The translations under genes were made by a program, and so were the position numbers. 64,000 nucleotides of DNA from Brevundimonas sp. (GTDB lineage Bacteria > Pseudomonadota > Alphaproteobacteria > Caulobacterales > Caulobacteraceae). Location: assembly GCA_004296955.1 (NCBI GenBank), contig SCVB01000006.1, positions 1 to 64,000 on the forward strand, in the 5' to 3' direction. Positions 26,329 through 37,759 of this stretch are shown here, piece after piece. The notes under the pieces are model-generated. The model was not told the origin of the DNA, ran no database searches, and saw only the letters and a list, made by a program, of their open reading frames with translations. Each line of letters begins with the position of its first letter. The stretch's first letter is position 1.

Positions 26329-26913
26329 TCAGGCTTCCGAACCGAGGCCGTCCTGCTGGCCGGCGCCGCCGGCGACCATGTCCTTGGCCTGTTCGAGGGC
26401 CAGTTCGCGGTCCTCGTCGTAGGCGGCCTTGATCACGTCCTCGCCCTTCGCCTGACGCTCGGCTTCGTCGGCCGAACGGGCGATGTTGATCTTGACGGTG
26501 GCCGAGACCTCGGCGTGCAGGCGAACCAGCACTTCGTGGACGCCCAGGGTCTTGATCGGGGTGTTGAGCACGATCTGGCTGCGCTCGACCTTGCCGCCTT
26601 CGGCCGTGACGGCCTCGACGATGTCGCGGGCGGCGACCGAACCGTACAGCTGACCCGTCTCACCGGCTTGCCGGATCATGACATAGGTCTGGCCGTCGAT
26701 CTTGGAGCCGATCGAACCGGCGTCGGCCTTGTTCTTCTCGTTGCGGGCCTCGATGGCGGCGCGGTCGAGTTCGAAGGCCTTCAGGTTCGCCGACGTGGCC
26801 CGACGGGCCTTGTCGCGCGGCAGAAGGAAGTTACGGGCGAAGCCGTCCTTGACGGACACGACGTCGCCGATGGCGCCGAGATTATCGACGCGCTCAAGCA
26901 GAACGACCTTCAT
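26329..26913 (-). CDS. rplI: 50S ribosomal protein L9
   Basis: This is a 194-residue protein with the L9 signature at the N-terminus (VVLLERVDNLGAIGDVVSVK and GFARNFLLP), a long connecting helix and the C-terminal domain (LGVHEVLVRLHAEV). It is longer than the typical 150-residue bacterial L9 because of an acidic and alanine/glycine-rich C-terminal tail of about 45 residues; such extensions are common in alphaproteobacteria. It binds domain V of 23S rRNA near the L1 stalk. Its start lies one base past the stop of rpsR, so the two are probably coupled. Confidence 0.97.
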   Translation of the reverse strand: MKVVLLERVDNLGAIGDVVSVKDGFARNFLLPRDKARRATSANLKAFELDRAAIEARNEKNKADAGSIGSKIDGQTYVMIRQAGETGQLYGSVAARDIVEAVTAEGGKVERSQIVLNTPIKTLGVHEVLVRLHAEVSATVKINIARSADEAERQAKGEDVIKAAYDEDRELALEQAKDMVAGGAGQQDGLGSEA

Positions 26914-26914
26914 C

Positions 26915-27193
26915 TTATTTCACCACGTAAGGCAGGAGGGCCAGATAGCGGGCGCGCTTGATGGCCTTGGCCAGTTCGCGTTGCTTGATCTGGGAAACGG
27001 CGGTGATGCGCGAAGGGACGATCTTGCCGCGCTCGCTGATGTAGCGTTGCAGCAGTTTGACGTCCTTGTAGTCGATCTTCGGCGCGCCTTCGCCCGAGAA
27101 CGGGCAGACCTTGCGGCGACGATAGAAGGGACGGCGTCCGGCGGCGCCGGAGCCGGCCGGCGCGCCCGGCGACGGAGCGGTGGTGTCGGTCAT
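26915..27193 (-). CDS. rpsR: 30S ribosomal protein S18
   Basis: This 92-residue protein contains the S18 core ([57 protein letters not shown]). A short low-complexity N-terminal extension rich in Ser, Ala and Gly precedes it. The lone cysteine in KVCPF is of the zinc-free kind. It lies between rpsF and rplI as in most bacteria. S18 binds the platform of the 30S subunit as a heterodimer with S6. Confidence 0.97.
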   Translation of the reverse strand: MTDTTAPSPGAPAGSGAAGRRPFYRRRKVCPFSGEGAPKIDYKDVKLLQRYISERGKIVPSRITAVSQIKQRELAKAIKRARYLALLPYVVK

Positions 27194-27205
27194 GTTCCGG
27201 GTTCC

Positions 27206-27595
27206 TTAGAAGGTGGCTTCGGCGGCGGCGTCGTCGCGGGGCGTGCGCTCACGCTCACGTTCGCGCTCGCGTTCGCGGCGGGCCAGCAGGGGCGACAGTT
27301 CCAGGTCGAGTTCCTCGACGCGGACGGTCAGCCAGCGAAGGACGTCCTCGTTGATCGACAGCTGACGTTCCACTTCGGCCATGGCGGCGGGCGGGCAGTC
27401 GACGGCGAGCAGCGAATAGTGCGCCTTGCGGTTCTTTTTGACCCGATAGGTCAGGTTGCGCAGACCCCAGTATTCGATCTTGGCGACGGTGCCGCCGCCG
27501 GCTTCGATCAAACCCTTGATGGTGTCGTTCAGCGCTTCGGCCTGTTGCGCGCTGATATCCTGGCGCGACATGACCGTGTGCTCGTAAAGAGCCAT
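27206..27595 (-). CDS. rpsF: 30S ribosomal protein S6
   Basis: This is a 129-residue protein. The start is the ATG at 27595 with AAGGGAGA at proper spacing; the open frame upstream is leader sequence. The S6 core is clear ([39 protein letters not shown]). The C-terminal tail carries an alternating Arg-Glu run of about eleven residues encoded by a six-base CG-rich repeat, then an acidic end. It is the first gene of the rpsF-rpsR-rplI operon. The leader may be bound by the S6:S18 complex for autoregulation. Confidence 0.97.
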   Translation of the reverse strand: MALYEHTVMSRQDISAQQAEALNDTIKGLIEAGGGTVAKIEYWGLRNLTYRVKKNRKAHYSLLAVDCPPAAMAEVERQLSINEDVLRWLTVRVEELDLELSPLLARRERERERERERTPRDDAAAEATF

Positions 27596-27611
27596 GCGGT
27601 AGTCTCCCTTG

Positions 27612-27652
27612 GTGGGCGTCGGCGCGAGGGGACCGGGTAAGTCCTCTCCCAC
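27612..27652 (-). ncRNA. Putative S6:S18 autoregulatory leader structure of rpsF
   Basis: On the minus strand, the leader just ahead of the rpsF ribosome binding site can fold with an outer GUGG/CCAC stem and an inner stem GAGAGGAC paired with GUCCCCUC (one mismatch). A 3'-side bulge contains CCG. An asymmetric bulge with a CCG is the hallmark of the S6:S18 complex-binding motif that represses rpsF operons in many bacteria. I judged this by eye only. Confidence 0.4.
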
Positions 27653-27736
27653 GATGGATCCCGATGCGGCGGCCGGGATGACTTCCCGAACCCTTTGGAG
27701 TTCCGCGACCGGGACCGAAGCCCTGGAAAGGCGGCG

Positions 27737-27765
27737 CGTATAGGGGAAAAGGGCGGTTCGGTCCA
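27737..27765 (-). promoter_or_regulatory. Candidate promoter of the rpsF operon
   Basis: On the minus strand, TGGACC (27765-27760) and TATACG (27742-27737) are 17 bases apart and lie about 140 bases upstream of the rpsF start. This gives a leader long enough for the structure described above. Confidence 0.45.
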
Positions 27766-27806
27766 GCCCGGACTTCGGGCCCGCGGGAGGGCCGTGGCCG
27801 GCGCCG

Positions 27807-29228
27807 CTACTCCGGCCGCACCACCATGCAGGTGACCCGGCGCTCGGACAGGGCGGTGCAGGCGCCCTGGGCGGCCTGTTCGGTCATGCCGGTGAAGCGC
27901 GAGCGGTACCAGCCCTCCGCGTTTTGCACTGTCCGTTCGGCCGAGGCGAACTGGGCGCGGAAGCGGCGGTTGACCTCGGTCAGCCAGTCGCGGGCGACGG
28001 TCTCGTCACGGAAGGCGCCGACCTGGACCGACCAGCGGCCGGCGGGCTCGCGCGCCGGCTGCCGCACAGGGGGGCGGGCCGGGGGACGGGCGCGCGGCGG
28101 CGTCGCGACCGGCGAGCCGCCGTTGAGGATGGCGGTCACATCGGCGGGCCGCTCGACCGGCGCGGCGCGTTCGGAGGGCGGCGGCGTCACCCGGGCGGTC
28201 GGCGGCGGGCTGGCGGCGAGGGCCGCGTAGGCCACCCCGGTCGACGGCGGGGCGCTTGAGCCCGCGCCGGTTTCGCCGTCCTCGTCATCCGCGACGGCGG
28301 CGTATTCGACAGGGCCGGAATTGTCGGGCCCGATGCCGAAGCCGCGGGACTCGAAGAAGGTCTGGGCGACCTGGATGGTCTCGCCGCGGGCGCGGGCGCG
28401 TTCAACCTCGAAGCCGGTGTCCATCAGGGCGGCCACATGCTGGTTGCGGCTGGCCGTGGAGCGGCCGCCGAGCACGATGGTGATCAGCCGCCGGCCGTCG
28501 CGTACCGCCGAGGCCGCCAGGTTGTAGCCCGAGGCGTTGGTGTAGCCGGTCTTCATGCCGTCGTAGCCGTCGCCGGAGCGCAGCAGGCCGTTGGTGTTGC
28601 GGTAGTCGCGGCCGTTGTAGGCCCAGTCGTGCAGGCCGAAATAGCGATAGTACTGCGGATAGTCGCGCATCACCGCCCGGGCCAGGATGGCGAGGTCGCG
28701 CGCCGAGGTCAGCTGGCGCGCGTCGGGCAGGCCGTTCGGATTGACGTAGCGGGTCTGGGTCATGCCCAGTTCGCGGGCCTTCAGGGTCATCCGGGCCGCA
28801 AACCGGTCCTGGGAGCCGCCGATATGTTCGGCCAGGGCCATGGCCATGTCGTTGGCGCTGCGCACCGCCGTGGCGCGCATGGCGTCGTCGACCGTGATGG
28901 TCTGGCCGGCGGCGAGCCCCAATTTGGAGGGCGGCTGGCTGGCCGCGCGCGGGGAGACGGTGATGACGTCGTCCAGCTTGATCTTGCCTTCCGACAAGGC
29001 CTCGAACGCCAGATACAGGGTCATCACCTTGGTGATCGAGGCCGGATAGCGCCGACTGTCGGCATGCCGGGCGAACAGCACCTCGCCGGACTCGGCGTCC
29101 ACCACGATGGCGGCGTAGCGGGCGTTGTCCGCGGACTGGGCCAGAGGCTGACGCGTCGGCGTCAACGTCACCGCGAGGGCGAGGACCAGCGACAGAAATC
29201 CGCGACGGATCAGGGCGGAGAGCGGCAA
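27807..29228 (-). CDS. D-alanyl-D-alanine carboxypeptidase with C-terminal SPOR domain
   Basis: This is an S11-family penicillin-binding protein of about 473 residues. The catalytic SxxK is in [13 protein letters not shown], SxN in [12 protein letters not shown], and KTG in [14 protein letters not shown] proline/alanine-rich linker leads to a C-terminal SPOR domain ([18 protein letters not shown]) that binds denuded septal glycan. I prefer the TTG at 29228, which follows GAGG at good spacing and gives a typical signal peptide ending QPLAQ. An ATG at 29303 would add 25 unlike residues. It should trim the terminal D-Ala from peptidoglycan stem peptides in the periplasm, and SPOR suggests action at the division site. 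Confidence 0.9.
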   Translation of the reverse strand: MPLSALIRRGFLSLVLALAVTLTPTRQPLAQSADNARYAAIVVDAESGEVLFARHADSRRYPASITKVMTLYLAFEALSEGKIKLDDVITVSPRAASQPPSKLGLAAGQTITVDDAMRATAVRSANDMAMALAEHIGGSQDRFAARMTLKARELGMTQTRYVNPNGLPDARQLTSARDLAILARAVMRDYPQYYRYFGLHDWAYNGRDYRNTNGLLRSGDGYDGMKTGYTNASGYNLAASAVRDGRRLITIVLGGRSTASRNQHVAALMDTGFEVERARARGETIQVAQTFFESRGFGIGPDNSGPVEYAAVADDEDGETGAGSSAPPSTGVAYAALAASPPPTARVTPPPSERAAPVERPADVTAILNGGSPVATPPRARPPARPPVRQPAREPAGRWSVQVGAFRDETVARDWLTEVNRRFRAQFASAERTVQNAEGWYRSRFTGMTEQAAQGACTALSERRVTCMVVRPE

Positions 29229-29371
29229 AAGACAGGCCTCACAGTATATTAGCGCGACGGCGGCCCCACCACGCGACGCTGACGAAAGGCTAACATGCGT
29301 CATTCCGGTTTCGTGAGGGTAAACAACCCGTCAACGATTTTGTGAACTTTTGTGCAGCGCACCATTTTCCC

Positions 29372-29400
29372 TTGACGTGTCTTCGCACTTGCACCATATG
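29372..29400 (+). promoter_or_regulatory. Candidate sigma-70 promoter of the phasin gene
   Basis: TTGACG (29372-29377) and CATATG (29395-29400) are separated by exactly 17 bases, about 80 bases before the phasin start codon. The position and spacing fit a housekeeping promoter. Confidence 0.5.
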
Positions 29401-29481
29401 ACCGTCTGTCGCGATGGACCTGGTTCCACGCGGAAGACATTGCAGCGGTCCCCCGGCCGCGAGAAGACATTGGAGACCATC

Positions 29482-30021
29482 ATGGCTGACAACACCGCCG
29501 ACACCGTCAAGAAGACCGTCGACACCGCCACGGACACCGTGAAGAAGACCGTCGAAACCGCCACGGCCACCGTCAAGGCGACCGCCGAGAAGGCCCAGGC
29601 CACGTTCCAGGCCAACGCTGAACAGGCCCAGGCCGCCGGCGCCAAGGCGCTGCGCGAGGTCGCCGACAAGTCGGCCGCCGGCCTGACCGAGCTGAACGTC
29701 CAGGGCAAGCAGAACCTGGAAGCCGTCGTCGCCTCGGCCGCCGCCGCCCAGAAGGGCGTCGAGGCCCTGTCGGCCCAGACCGTCGCCTTCACCAAGAAGT
29801 CGTGGGAAGACGGCGTCGCCGCCGCCCAGTCGATGTCGCAGGCTCGTTCGATCCAGGAACTGCTCGAGCTGCAGGCGACCTGGGCCAAGTCGGCCACCGA
29901 AGCCTACCTGGCTGAAGTCACCAAGGCGACGGACGTCCTGACCGCCTCGGTCAAGGACAGCTTCAAGCCCATCAACGAGCGCGTCACCGCCTCGGTCGAG
30001 AAGTTCCAGGCCGCCCGTTAA
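29482..30021 (+). CDS. Phasin family protein
   Basis: This 179-residue protein is almost entirely helical, rich in Ala, Thr, Lys and Glu. An N-terminal set of KKTVDTAT-type repeats (three copies of TVKKTV-like units) precedes the phasin core (SWEDGVAAAQSMSQARSIQELLELQATWAKSATEAYLAE). Phasins coat polyhydroxyalkanoate granules and can act as general chaperone-like proteins. No PHA synthase is seen in this window. The ATG at 29482 follows TTGGAG, a suitable ribosome binding site. A strong terminator follows, so it is a single-gene unit. Confidence 0.92.
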   Translation: MADNTADTVKKTVDTATDTVKKTVETATATVKATAEKAQATFQANAEQAQAAGAKALREVADKSAAGLTELNVQGKQNLEAVVASAAAAQKGVEALSAQTVAFTKKSWEDGVAAAQSMSQARSIQELLELQATWAKSATEAYLAEVTKATDVLTASVKDSFKPINERVTASVEKFQAAR

Positions 30022-30064
30022 GGCGACCGACCGCTTCAGTAAGCGTAAGTTTCAAGCGTACGAG

Positions 30065-30094
30065 GGGCCCCGGCGGAGACGCCGGGGCCCTTTT
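30065..30094 (+). terminator. Intrinsic terminator after the phasin gene
   Basis: GGGCCCCGGC (30065-30074) and GCCGGGGCCC (30081-30090) form a ten-base-pair stem with a GGAGAC loop, followed by TTTT. Confidence 0.85.
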
Positions 30095-30106
30095 CGTCGG
30101 GATCCG

Positions 30107-30457
30107 TCAGGCTTCGCCCCAGAGATCGAGGTGGATCCAGGTCGCCTCGGCGAGGATCGCCGCGCCCCCTTCGATGGACCGGTTCCAGATCGCCTCCCGG
30201 GCGTCGGGCCCGCCGATCATCTGCCAGGACGGGGCCGCGAGGGCTTTCACCGCCTCAAAGGCCGCGGACTGGTCCGCCGACGCCAGTTCCAGCCAGATGC
30301 CGTACTGGTCCTCGAACTTCGGGTAGGGATAGACCCGGCACTCCCGCACTGAAACCAGCGGGGCGAGCGCCTCGATGAGCCGTTCCGCCAGCCCGAAGGC
30401 GGCCGACCAGGTCGCTGCCGTGGCGTATATGCGCAGGCCCAGTTTCCGGTGGTCCAT
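30107..30457 (-). CDS. Hypothetical 116-residue protein
   Basis: The protein starts at the ATG at 30457 with AAGGGA seven bases upstream; a TTG two codons earlier is less likely. It is a soluble protein with alternating helices and strands (LGLRIYATAATWSAAFGLAE, RVYPYPKFEDQYGIWLEL) and no signal peptide. It ends in a hydrophobic WIHLDLWGEA. I do not recognise a family. It lies alone between the phasin and clpS and converges on the phasin terminator. Confidence 0.6.
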   Translation of the reverse strand: MDHRKLGLRIYATAATWSAAFGLAERLIEALAPLVSVRECRVYPYPKFEDQYGIWLELASADQSAAFEAVKALAAPSWQMIGGPDAREAIWNRSIEGGAAILAEATWIHLDLWGEA

Positions 30458-30568
30458 CGCCAATCCCTTCCGTTTCGACGCCTGTCACGCAAGCTGTGAC
30501 TTGCCGCCCCTGTAAATCAGGCCATCATTCCCTATCTGATCCATCGACTCTCCCCACACGGATTACGA

Positions 30569-30904
30569 ATGCCGCCGTCCCGCAGGCCAGGTGAACAACA
30601 GGGTGGAGGCCTCGGGGCCGCCACCGTCACCGAGACCAAGCCGAAGCTTCAGAAGCCCTCGTTGTACCGGGTGCTGATCCTGAACGACGACTACACGCCG
30701 ATGGAATTCGTCATCTATGTGCTGGAGCGGTTCTTCCAGAAGGACCGCGAGGCGGCCACCCGCATCATGCTGCATGTGCACCAGCATGGCGTCGGGGTCT
30801 GCGGCGTCTTCACCTATGAGGTGGCCGAAACCAAGGTCGCCCAGGTGATCGAGACGGCGCGACGCCACCAGCATCCGCTGCAATGCACGATGGAAAAGGA
30901 CTGA
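30569..30904 (+). CDS. clpS: ClpS N-end rule adaptor
   Basis: This 111-residue adaptor delivers N-degron substrates to ClpAP. After a flexible N-terminal arm, the core begins at [24 protein letters not shown], the typical ClpS ligand-pocket sequence, and ends with the conserved QCTMEKD. The His in [14 protein letters not shown] is also usual. It is located 12 bases upstream of clpA and is clearly co-transcribed with it. In Caulobacter-type bacteria the ClpS-ClpA pair handles several regulated substrates. Confidence 0.96.
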   Translation: MPPSRRPGEQQGGGLGAATVTETKPKLQKPSLYRVLILNDDYTPMEFVIYVLERFFQKDREAATRIMLHVHQHGVGVCGVFTYEVAETKVAQVIETARRHQHPLQCTMEKD

Positions 30905-30916
30905 GAGGAACTTCCC

Positions 30917-33229
<2,313 letters not shown>

Positions 33230-33251
33230 CGCTGTCATCCATTGAACGAAG

Positions 33252-33282
33252 AGGCCCCGGCGACGACGCCGGGGCCTTTTTC
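33252..33282 (+). terminator. Intrinsic terminator after clpA
   Basis: AGGCCCCGGCG (33252-33262) pairs with CGCCGGGGCCT (33267-33277) around an ACGA loop, followed by a T-rich run. Confidence 0.87.
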
Positions 33283-33329
33283 TTTGGCGCGGGCAGGGGC
33301 AAGGTCCCGCCGAGGCGGAGGAGGGAACC

Positions 33330-33911
33330 ATGAAGAGCGGCGCGGTGCTGACCGAACGGCAGCAGAAATGGTTCGCCACGGTGGAGGCCAATTTCGAGAA
33401 GGCCACGGGGCGGCCGGTCGCGGTCTGGGTCGACATCCTCAAGGGCTGTCCCGAGACGCGCCCCAAGGCCCAGGCCGCCTGGCTGAAGGCGACGCACGGC
33501 ATCGGCTCCAATCACGCGGCCTTCATCCTCGATGCGGCCCGACCGGCGACGGATATCGGCTGGGACGACGCCGAGCTCCTGCGCGCCGCCCTTTGGGCCG
33601 AGCCCCGGTCGCTGGCCATTCTCGAGGCGATTGAACGCGCCGCGGCGGGAGTGGACGGCGTCATCACGGGTCAACGAAAGGGCTATACGGCCTTCTCGCG
33701 GGCGGTGCAGTTCGCGGCGATCCGGCCGCTGAAGGGCGGACGGGCCCTGCTGGGGCTGAAGCTCGATCCGGCGACTTCCCCGCGGCTGTCGGAGGCGGTT
33801 CGGCGGGAAAGCTGGTCCGAGCGGCTGTCCGCCGTGGTCGAGCTGGACGGGCCCGGGGCGGTGGACGGCGAAATCGCCCGCCTGTTCGCGGCGGCCGCGC
33901 AGAACGGCTGA
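33330..33911 (+). CDS. DUF4287/DUF5655 domain protein
   Basis: This 193-residue cytosolic protein has an N-terminal helical DUF4287-like part (about 8-70, with WVDILKGCPETRPKAQAAWLKATHGIGSNHA). A C-terminal DUF5655-like part (about 105-190) has KGYTAFSRAVQFAAIRPLKGGRALLGLKL. Both are common small domains of unknown role; DUF5655 is sometimes linked to nucleic-acid-associated proteins. It has a good ribosome binding site (GGAGGAGGG) before the ATG at 33330. It converges on the CHASE4 kinase gene, four bases apart. Confidence 0.75.
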   Translation: MKSGAVLTERQQKWFATVEANFEKATGRPVAVWVDILKGCPETRPKAQAAWLKATHGIGSNHAAFILDAARPATDIGWDDAELLRAALWAEPRSLAILEAIERAAAGVDGVITGQRKGYTAFSRAVQFAAIRPLKGGRALLGLKLDPATSPRLSEAVRRESWSERLSAVVELDGPGAVDGEIARLFAAAAQNG

Positions 33912-33915
33912 GACC

Positions 33916-35565
33916 TCAGGCGGCCTGCTGTTCAGCCGCCGGGCCCGCCCCGACCCGGTCGGCGGGCAGATGGACGGTGAAGATCGAGCCCATGCCCGGC
34001 GTGCTCATGGCCCGGACCGTGCCGCCCATGGCCTCGACGAGGCCGCGGGCGAGGGTGAGGCCGACGCCCGCGCCGTCCTTGGCCCGGGTGTGGGAATCGT
34101 CAGCCTGGACGAATTTGCCGAACAGGTCGGGCAGGCGGGACGGCGCAATGCCGACGCCGGTGTCCGCGACCCGGAACTCAAGCTCCGCGCCGATCGCCCG
34201 GGCCTCAAGCCGCACGGAGCCCTTCGGCGTATGCCGCAGGGCGTTCTCCAGCAGATGGCCGAGGACCTGCCGCAGATAGTCGCCGTCGAGGCGCCAGAGC
34301 CCTTCGATGGAGGCGTCGGGCGCCGCGGTCAGGGTCAGGCCGGCGCGCTCGGCGGCCGGCCTGTGCGCGTCCGCGACAGCCTGGATCAGGGCGGCGGCGT
34401 CGACGCCCGTCGGATTGGGGACGACCTCGCCCTTTTCCAGCTGGGCGACGGTCAGAATGCGCTCGATCAGGGACAGAAGATTTTCGCCGGACTGTTTGAG
34501 CACCGCCAGCTGGCTGCGCTGGCGGGCGTCGAGGTCGCTCATGGCCAGGACCTCGGCCATGCCCAGTACGCCGTTGAGCGGGGTGCGCAGCTCATGACTC
34601 ATCACCCCCAGGAAGCGGGTCTTGGCGATGTTGGCGCCCTCGGCCCGGTCGCGCGCCTCGGTCAGGTCCAGTTCGTTTTCCTCAAGGCGCCGGACGATCC
34701 GGCTGATCCTGAGGAAGAGGGCGACGGCGGCCACGACCAGCAGCAGGATGAGCAGGCCGACCATGGGGGCGGCGTCCCTGAGCACCGACAGGCCGGGCCG
34801 CGCGGGCGTCCAGACGACCTGTCCCAGCACGGCGTCGTCCGCCGCCGCCAGGGCGAGATAGCCGGGGGAGCCGCGCGGCGCGTCCGCCGCGATCAGCCGG
34901 GGGCCGTGAATCGCCAGGTCCTTCTCAAGCGAGGTCAGGAAGCCGGAGAGGGGTTTGGCCGAGACGACGACCGGGTCGTTGTCCAGCCGCGGGGCTGACA
35001 GGTCCTCGCGCACGACCGTGCCCAGGCCGACGAGGTAGATCTCGTTTCCGGCCCGCACCAGGGCGGTCCGGTTGACCACGGCGTCAAAGCCTACCCGGGA
35101 CCGGTCGTGCTTCGCGGCGGCCTCGCGTCGCGCCTGGGCGACCATCGGCGCCACCGCGTCGATGAAGGCCTGTTCGCTGGCGGCGGCCACCGGCTCGCTG
35201 TCCCGGGAGGTCAGGATCAGCCGGCCATGGCGGTCGTAGACGAGGGTGACGGCGTGACCCATGAAGTCGGCGTAGTAGTCGCCGAAATTGGACTGGATCC
35301 AGGCCAGGTCCGGTTCGCCGGCCAGGGTGATGACGGAGTCGTTCCAGACGGCGGAGGAGTTGATGTTCTCGGTCAGGCCCTCGAGGGTCCGGTCGAGGCG
35401 GACCTGGGCCAGCTCCCGCTCCTTGGCGGCCTGGACCCGATCGATGCCGGCGGCGGCGTAGGCCATCAGCCCGACGGCGCCCAGGATCACCAGCGTCAGG
35501 GCGACGAGCGTGATCGCGATGATCCGCTTGAGGTCCTTGCGTTCGCTGCTGGTCCGCCCTGGCAT
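33916..35565 (-). CDS. CHASE4-domain sensor histidine kinase
   Basis: This is a 549-residue kinase with a transmembrane helix at about 15-38. A periplasmic CHASE4-type sensor follows (about 45-250, with NINSSAVWNDSVITLAG and YDRHGRLILTSRDSE), then a second helix near 262-288. The catalytic core has SHELRTPLNGVLGMAEVL near residue 322, an N-box HLLENALRHTPKG, and G boxes DTGVGIAPS and GAGVGLTLARG. There is no receiver domain and no adjacent response regulator, so its partner is elsewhere. CHASE4 is an extracellular ligand-binding domain of unknown specificity. The gene is divergent from the TorF-like porin gene. Confidence 0.9.
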   Translation of the reverse strand: MPGRTSSERKDLKRIIAITLVALTLVILGAVGLMAYAAAGIDRVQAAKERELAQVRLDRTLEGLTENINSSAVWNDSVITLAGEPDLAWIQSNFGDYYADFMGHAVTLVYDRHGRLILTSRDSEPVAAASEQAFIDAVAPMVAQARREAAAKHDRSRVGFDAVVNRTALVRAGNEIYLVGLGTVVREDLSAPRLDNDPVVVSAKPLSGFLTSLEKDLAIHGPRLIAADAPRGSPGYLALAAADDAVLGQVVWTPARPGLSVLRDAAPMVGLLILLLVVAAVALFLRISRIVRRLEENELDLTEARDRAEGANIAKTRFLGVMSHELRTPLNGVLGMAEVLAMSDLDARQRSQLAVLKQSGENLLSLIERILTVAQLEKGEVVPNPTGVDAAALIQAVADAHRPAAERAGLTLTAAPDASIEGLWRLDGDYLRQVLGHLLENALRHTPKGSVRLEARAIGAELEFRVADTGVGIAPSRLPDLFGKFVQADDSHTRAKDGAGVGLTLARGLVEAMGGTVRAMSTPGMGSIFTVHLPADRVGAGPAAEQQAA

Positions 35566-35694
35566 GCCCGAGGAGGTCGCATATCTGCGATAAGGTTGGG
35601 TGAGGGAATGGGGTTATTTCAGCGTTAACTCTGGCCGTACACGGATGATTGGCGCCGGGCGCCGGATGGTCGGCCCGGGCCTGGAGGACACCCC

Positions 35695-36384
35695 ATGATG
35701 CACCGCGCGATCACGGCCGGTCTGGCGGCGCTCCTGGCGAACGCCGCGCCGGCGATGGCCCAGGACGTCGGCCCCTGGTCGGTCGAGGGCCGGATCGGCG
35801 GGGTCTCCGACTATCGCGACCGGGGCTATACCCTGTCGGCCGGCGATCCCTCGATCCAGGGCGAGATCACCCTCGCCCATGAGTCGGGCCTCTATGGCGG
35901 CGTCTGGGGCGCGAGCATCGAGGAATACGGGATCGGCGCCGACGGCGACGGCGCCACGGTCGAGGTCACCCTGTACGCCGGCTGGGCCGGTTCGGCCGGC
36001 GGCTTCGACGTCGACCTCGGCGTCTGGCAGAATGTCTACCCCGACGGCGACGGGGTGAACTATGTCGAATTCCCCCTCCAGATCGGACGGACCTTCGGCG
36101 ACGCGACCTTCAGCACCGGCGTCGTCTGGGCCCCTGCCCAGACCGGGACAGGCGACGAGGCCAACACCTGGGTCTGGACCCGCGCCGACTATGCGCCCGA
36201 GGGCTGGCCCGTCAGCCTGCACGCGACGCTCGGCCATGAGGACGGCGGCTTCGCTCCGGACGGCAAGACCGACTGGCGGGTCGGGGTCGCGGCGCCGCTC
36301 GGCGACTTCACCCTGGGCGTCGACTGGGTCGACAGCGACACCGAGGACAGCGCCGTCGTCGCCTCGGTGTTCTGGGGCTTCTGA
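35695..36384 (+). CDS. TorF-family putative porin
   Basis: This 229-residue outer-membrane protein has a signal peptide (residues 1-22 or so, ending APAMA) and a beta-barrel pattern. Typical TorF features (Gcw_chp family) are GPWSVEGRIGGVSDYRDRGYTLSAG, repeated short amphipathic strands with aromatic girdles, and a terminal Phe in VASVFWGF. The start could be either of two adjacent ATG codons; CTGGAGGA precedes them. It lies divergent from the CHASE4 kinase gene across about 130 bases, so both may share regulation. The permeant is unknown. Confidence 0.85.
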   Translation: MMHRAITAGLAALLANAAPAMAQDVGPWSVEGRIGGVSDYRDRGYTLSAGDPSIQGEITLAHESGLYGGVWGASIEEYGIGADGDGATVEVTLYAGWAGSAGGFDVDLGVWQNVYPDGDGVNYVEFPLQIGRTFGDATFSTGVVWAPAQTGTGDEANTWVWTRADYAPEGWPVSLHATLGHEDGGFAPDGKTDWRVGVAAPLGDFTLGVDWVDSDTEDSAVVASVFWGF

Positions 36385-36470
36385 GCCCGGACAGGGGTTT
36401 CCGTTCCGCCCGAACCGTTGCACATCCTGACGACGGGCCGCGCGCCCGGTCGCCTGAGGAGGGGGAAGGG

Positions 36471-37739
36471 ATGCACGGCCAACTGACGGCCCTCGACGCG
36501 GCGGCGATCCTGATCGTGCTGTGCGCCGTGCTCGGCTGGATCAATCACCGCTTCCTCAAACTGCCCTCGACCGTGGCCCTGACCATGATGGGGGCCCTGG
36601 CCTCGGTGGTCGTCATCGGCATCGACGCCGTCCTGCCCGACAGCGACCTGGCGGGCCTGGTCAGCCGTTTTCTGGACGACATCGACTTTCACCAGACGCT
36701 GATGGACGGGATGCTGTCCTTCCTGCTGTTCGCGGGCGCCCTGCATGTCGACATCGACCAACTGCGGCGCGGGCGGTGGCAGATCGCCATTCTGAGCACC
36801 ATCGGCGTGATCGCCTCGACCCTGCTGATCGGCGGCGGCTTCTGGCTGCTGACCACGGCCCTGGGGCTGGCCGTGCCCTTGATCTGGTGTCTGGTGTTCG
36901 GGGCCCTGATCAGCCCCACCGATCCGGTGGCCGTGATGGGCGTCCTGAAGACCGCGAAGGTGCCGCCGACGCTTCAGGCCACCATTGCCGGCGAGAGCCT
37001 GTTCAACGACGGGGTCGGGGTGGTGATCTTCTCCATCCTGCTGGCCACGGCGGTCAGCGGGTCGGACTTCTCGCTGATCCATGCGGGCGAGCTGTTCGCG
37101 GTCGAGGCCCTCGGCGGCGCCCTGCTGGGGCTGGCGGCGGGCTGGATCGGGTATCGCGCCATGAAGGCCATCGACGACTATGCGGTCGAGGTGCTGGTCA
37201 CCCTGGCGGTGGTGATGGGCGGCTATTCCCTGGCCTCGGCCCTGCACGTCAGCGGGCCGGTGGCCATGGCGGTGGCGGGACTGCTGATCGGCAACCACGG
37301 CGTGGCCCATGCGATGAGCGACGTCACCCGGGACTATGTCCACAAATTCTGGGCCCTGATCGACGAGGTCCTCAACGCCGTCCTGTTCCTGCTGATCGGG
37401 CTGGAGGCGGTGGTGCTGGCCGGGCGGCTCGGCCTGATGGGCCTCGGCCTGCTGACCATTCCGCTGGTGCTGGCGGCGCGGGCCGTGTCGGTCGGGGCGC
37501 CGCTGACCGCCTGGCGGAGCCTGCTGCCGTTCCGCCTGGCCTTTCCGGTGATGGTCTGGGGCGGGCTGAGAGGCGGCATCTCCATCGCCCTGGCCCTGTC
37601 GCTGCCGGCGGGGCCGATGAAGGACATCCTGGTGGCGGCGACCTATGTGGTGGTGCTGTTCTCGGTGCTGGTCCAGGGCGGCACCATCGGCGGGGTGGTG
37701 CGGCGGCTGAACCGGGACGGCGCGGCGACGGAGACCTGA
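36471..37739 (+). CDS. Na+/H+ antiporter of the CPA1 (NhaP) type
   Basis: This 422-residue membrane protein has about twelve helices. The ion-binding region FGALISPTDPVAVMGVLK near residue 140-158 and the NDGVGVVIF helix near 180 are the CPA1 signatures. MVWGGLRGGISIALALSLP near 360 is the conserved C-terminal helix. It exchanges Na+ (or another monovalent cation) for protons across the inner membrane, for pH and salt control. A strong SD (AGGAGGGGGAAGGG) directly precedes the ATG. The downstream gene converges on it. Confidence 0.92.
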   Translation: MHGQLTALDAAAILIVLCAVLGWINHRFLKLPSTVALTMMGALASVVVIGIDAVLPDSDLAGLVSRFLDDIDFHQTLMDGMLSFLLFAGALHVDIDQLRRGRWQIAILSTIGVIASTLLIGGGFWLLTTALGLAVPLIWCLVFGALISPTDPVAVMGVLKTAKVPPTLQATIAGESLFNDGVGVVIFSILLATAVSGSDFSLIHAGELFAVEALGGALLGLAAGWIGYRAMKAIDDYAVEVLVTLAVVMGGYSLASALHVSGPVAMAVAGLLIGNHGVAHAMSDVTRDYVHKFWALIDEVLNAVLFLLIGLEAVVLAGRLGLMGLGLLTIPLVLAARAVSVGAPLTAWRSLLPFRLAFPVMVWGGLRGGISIALALSLPAGPMKDILVAATYVVVLFSVLVQGGTIGGVVRRLNRDGAATET

Positions 37740-37759
37740 GCCCCCGTCGCCGTCCGGCA

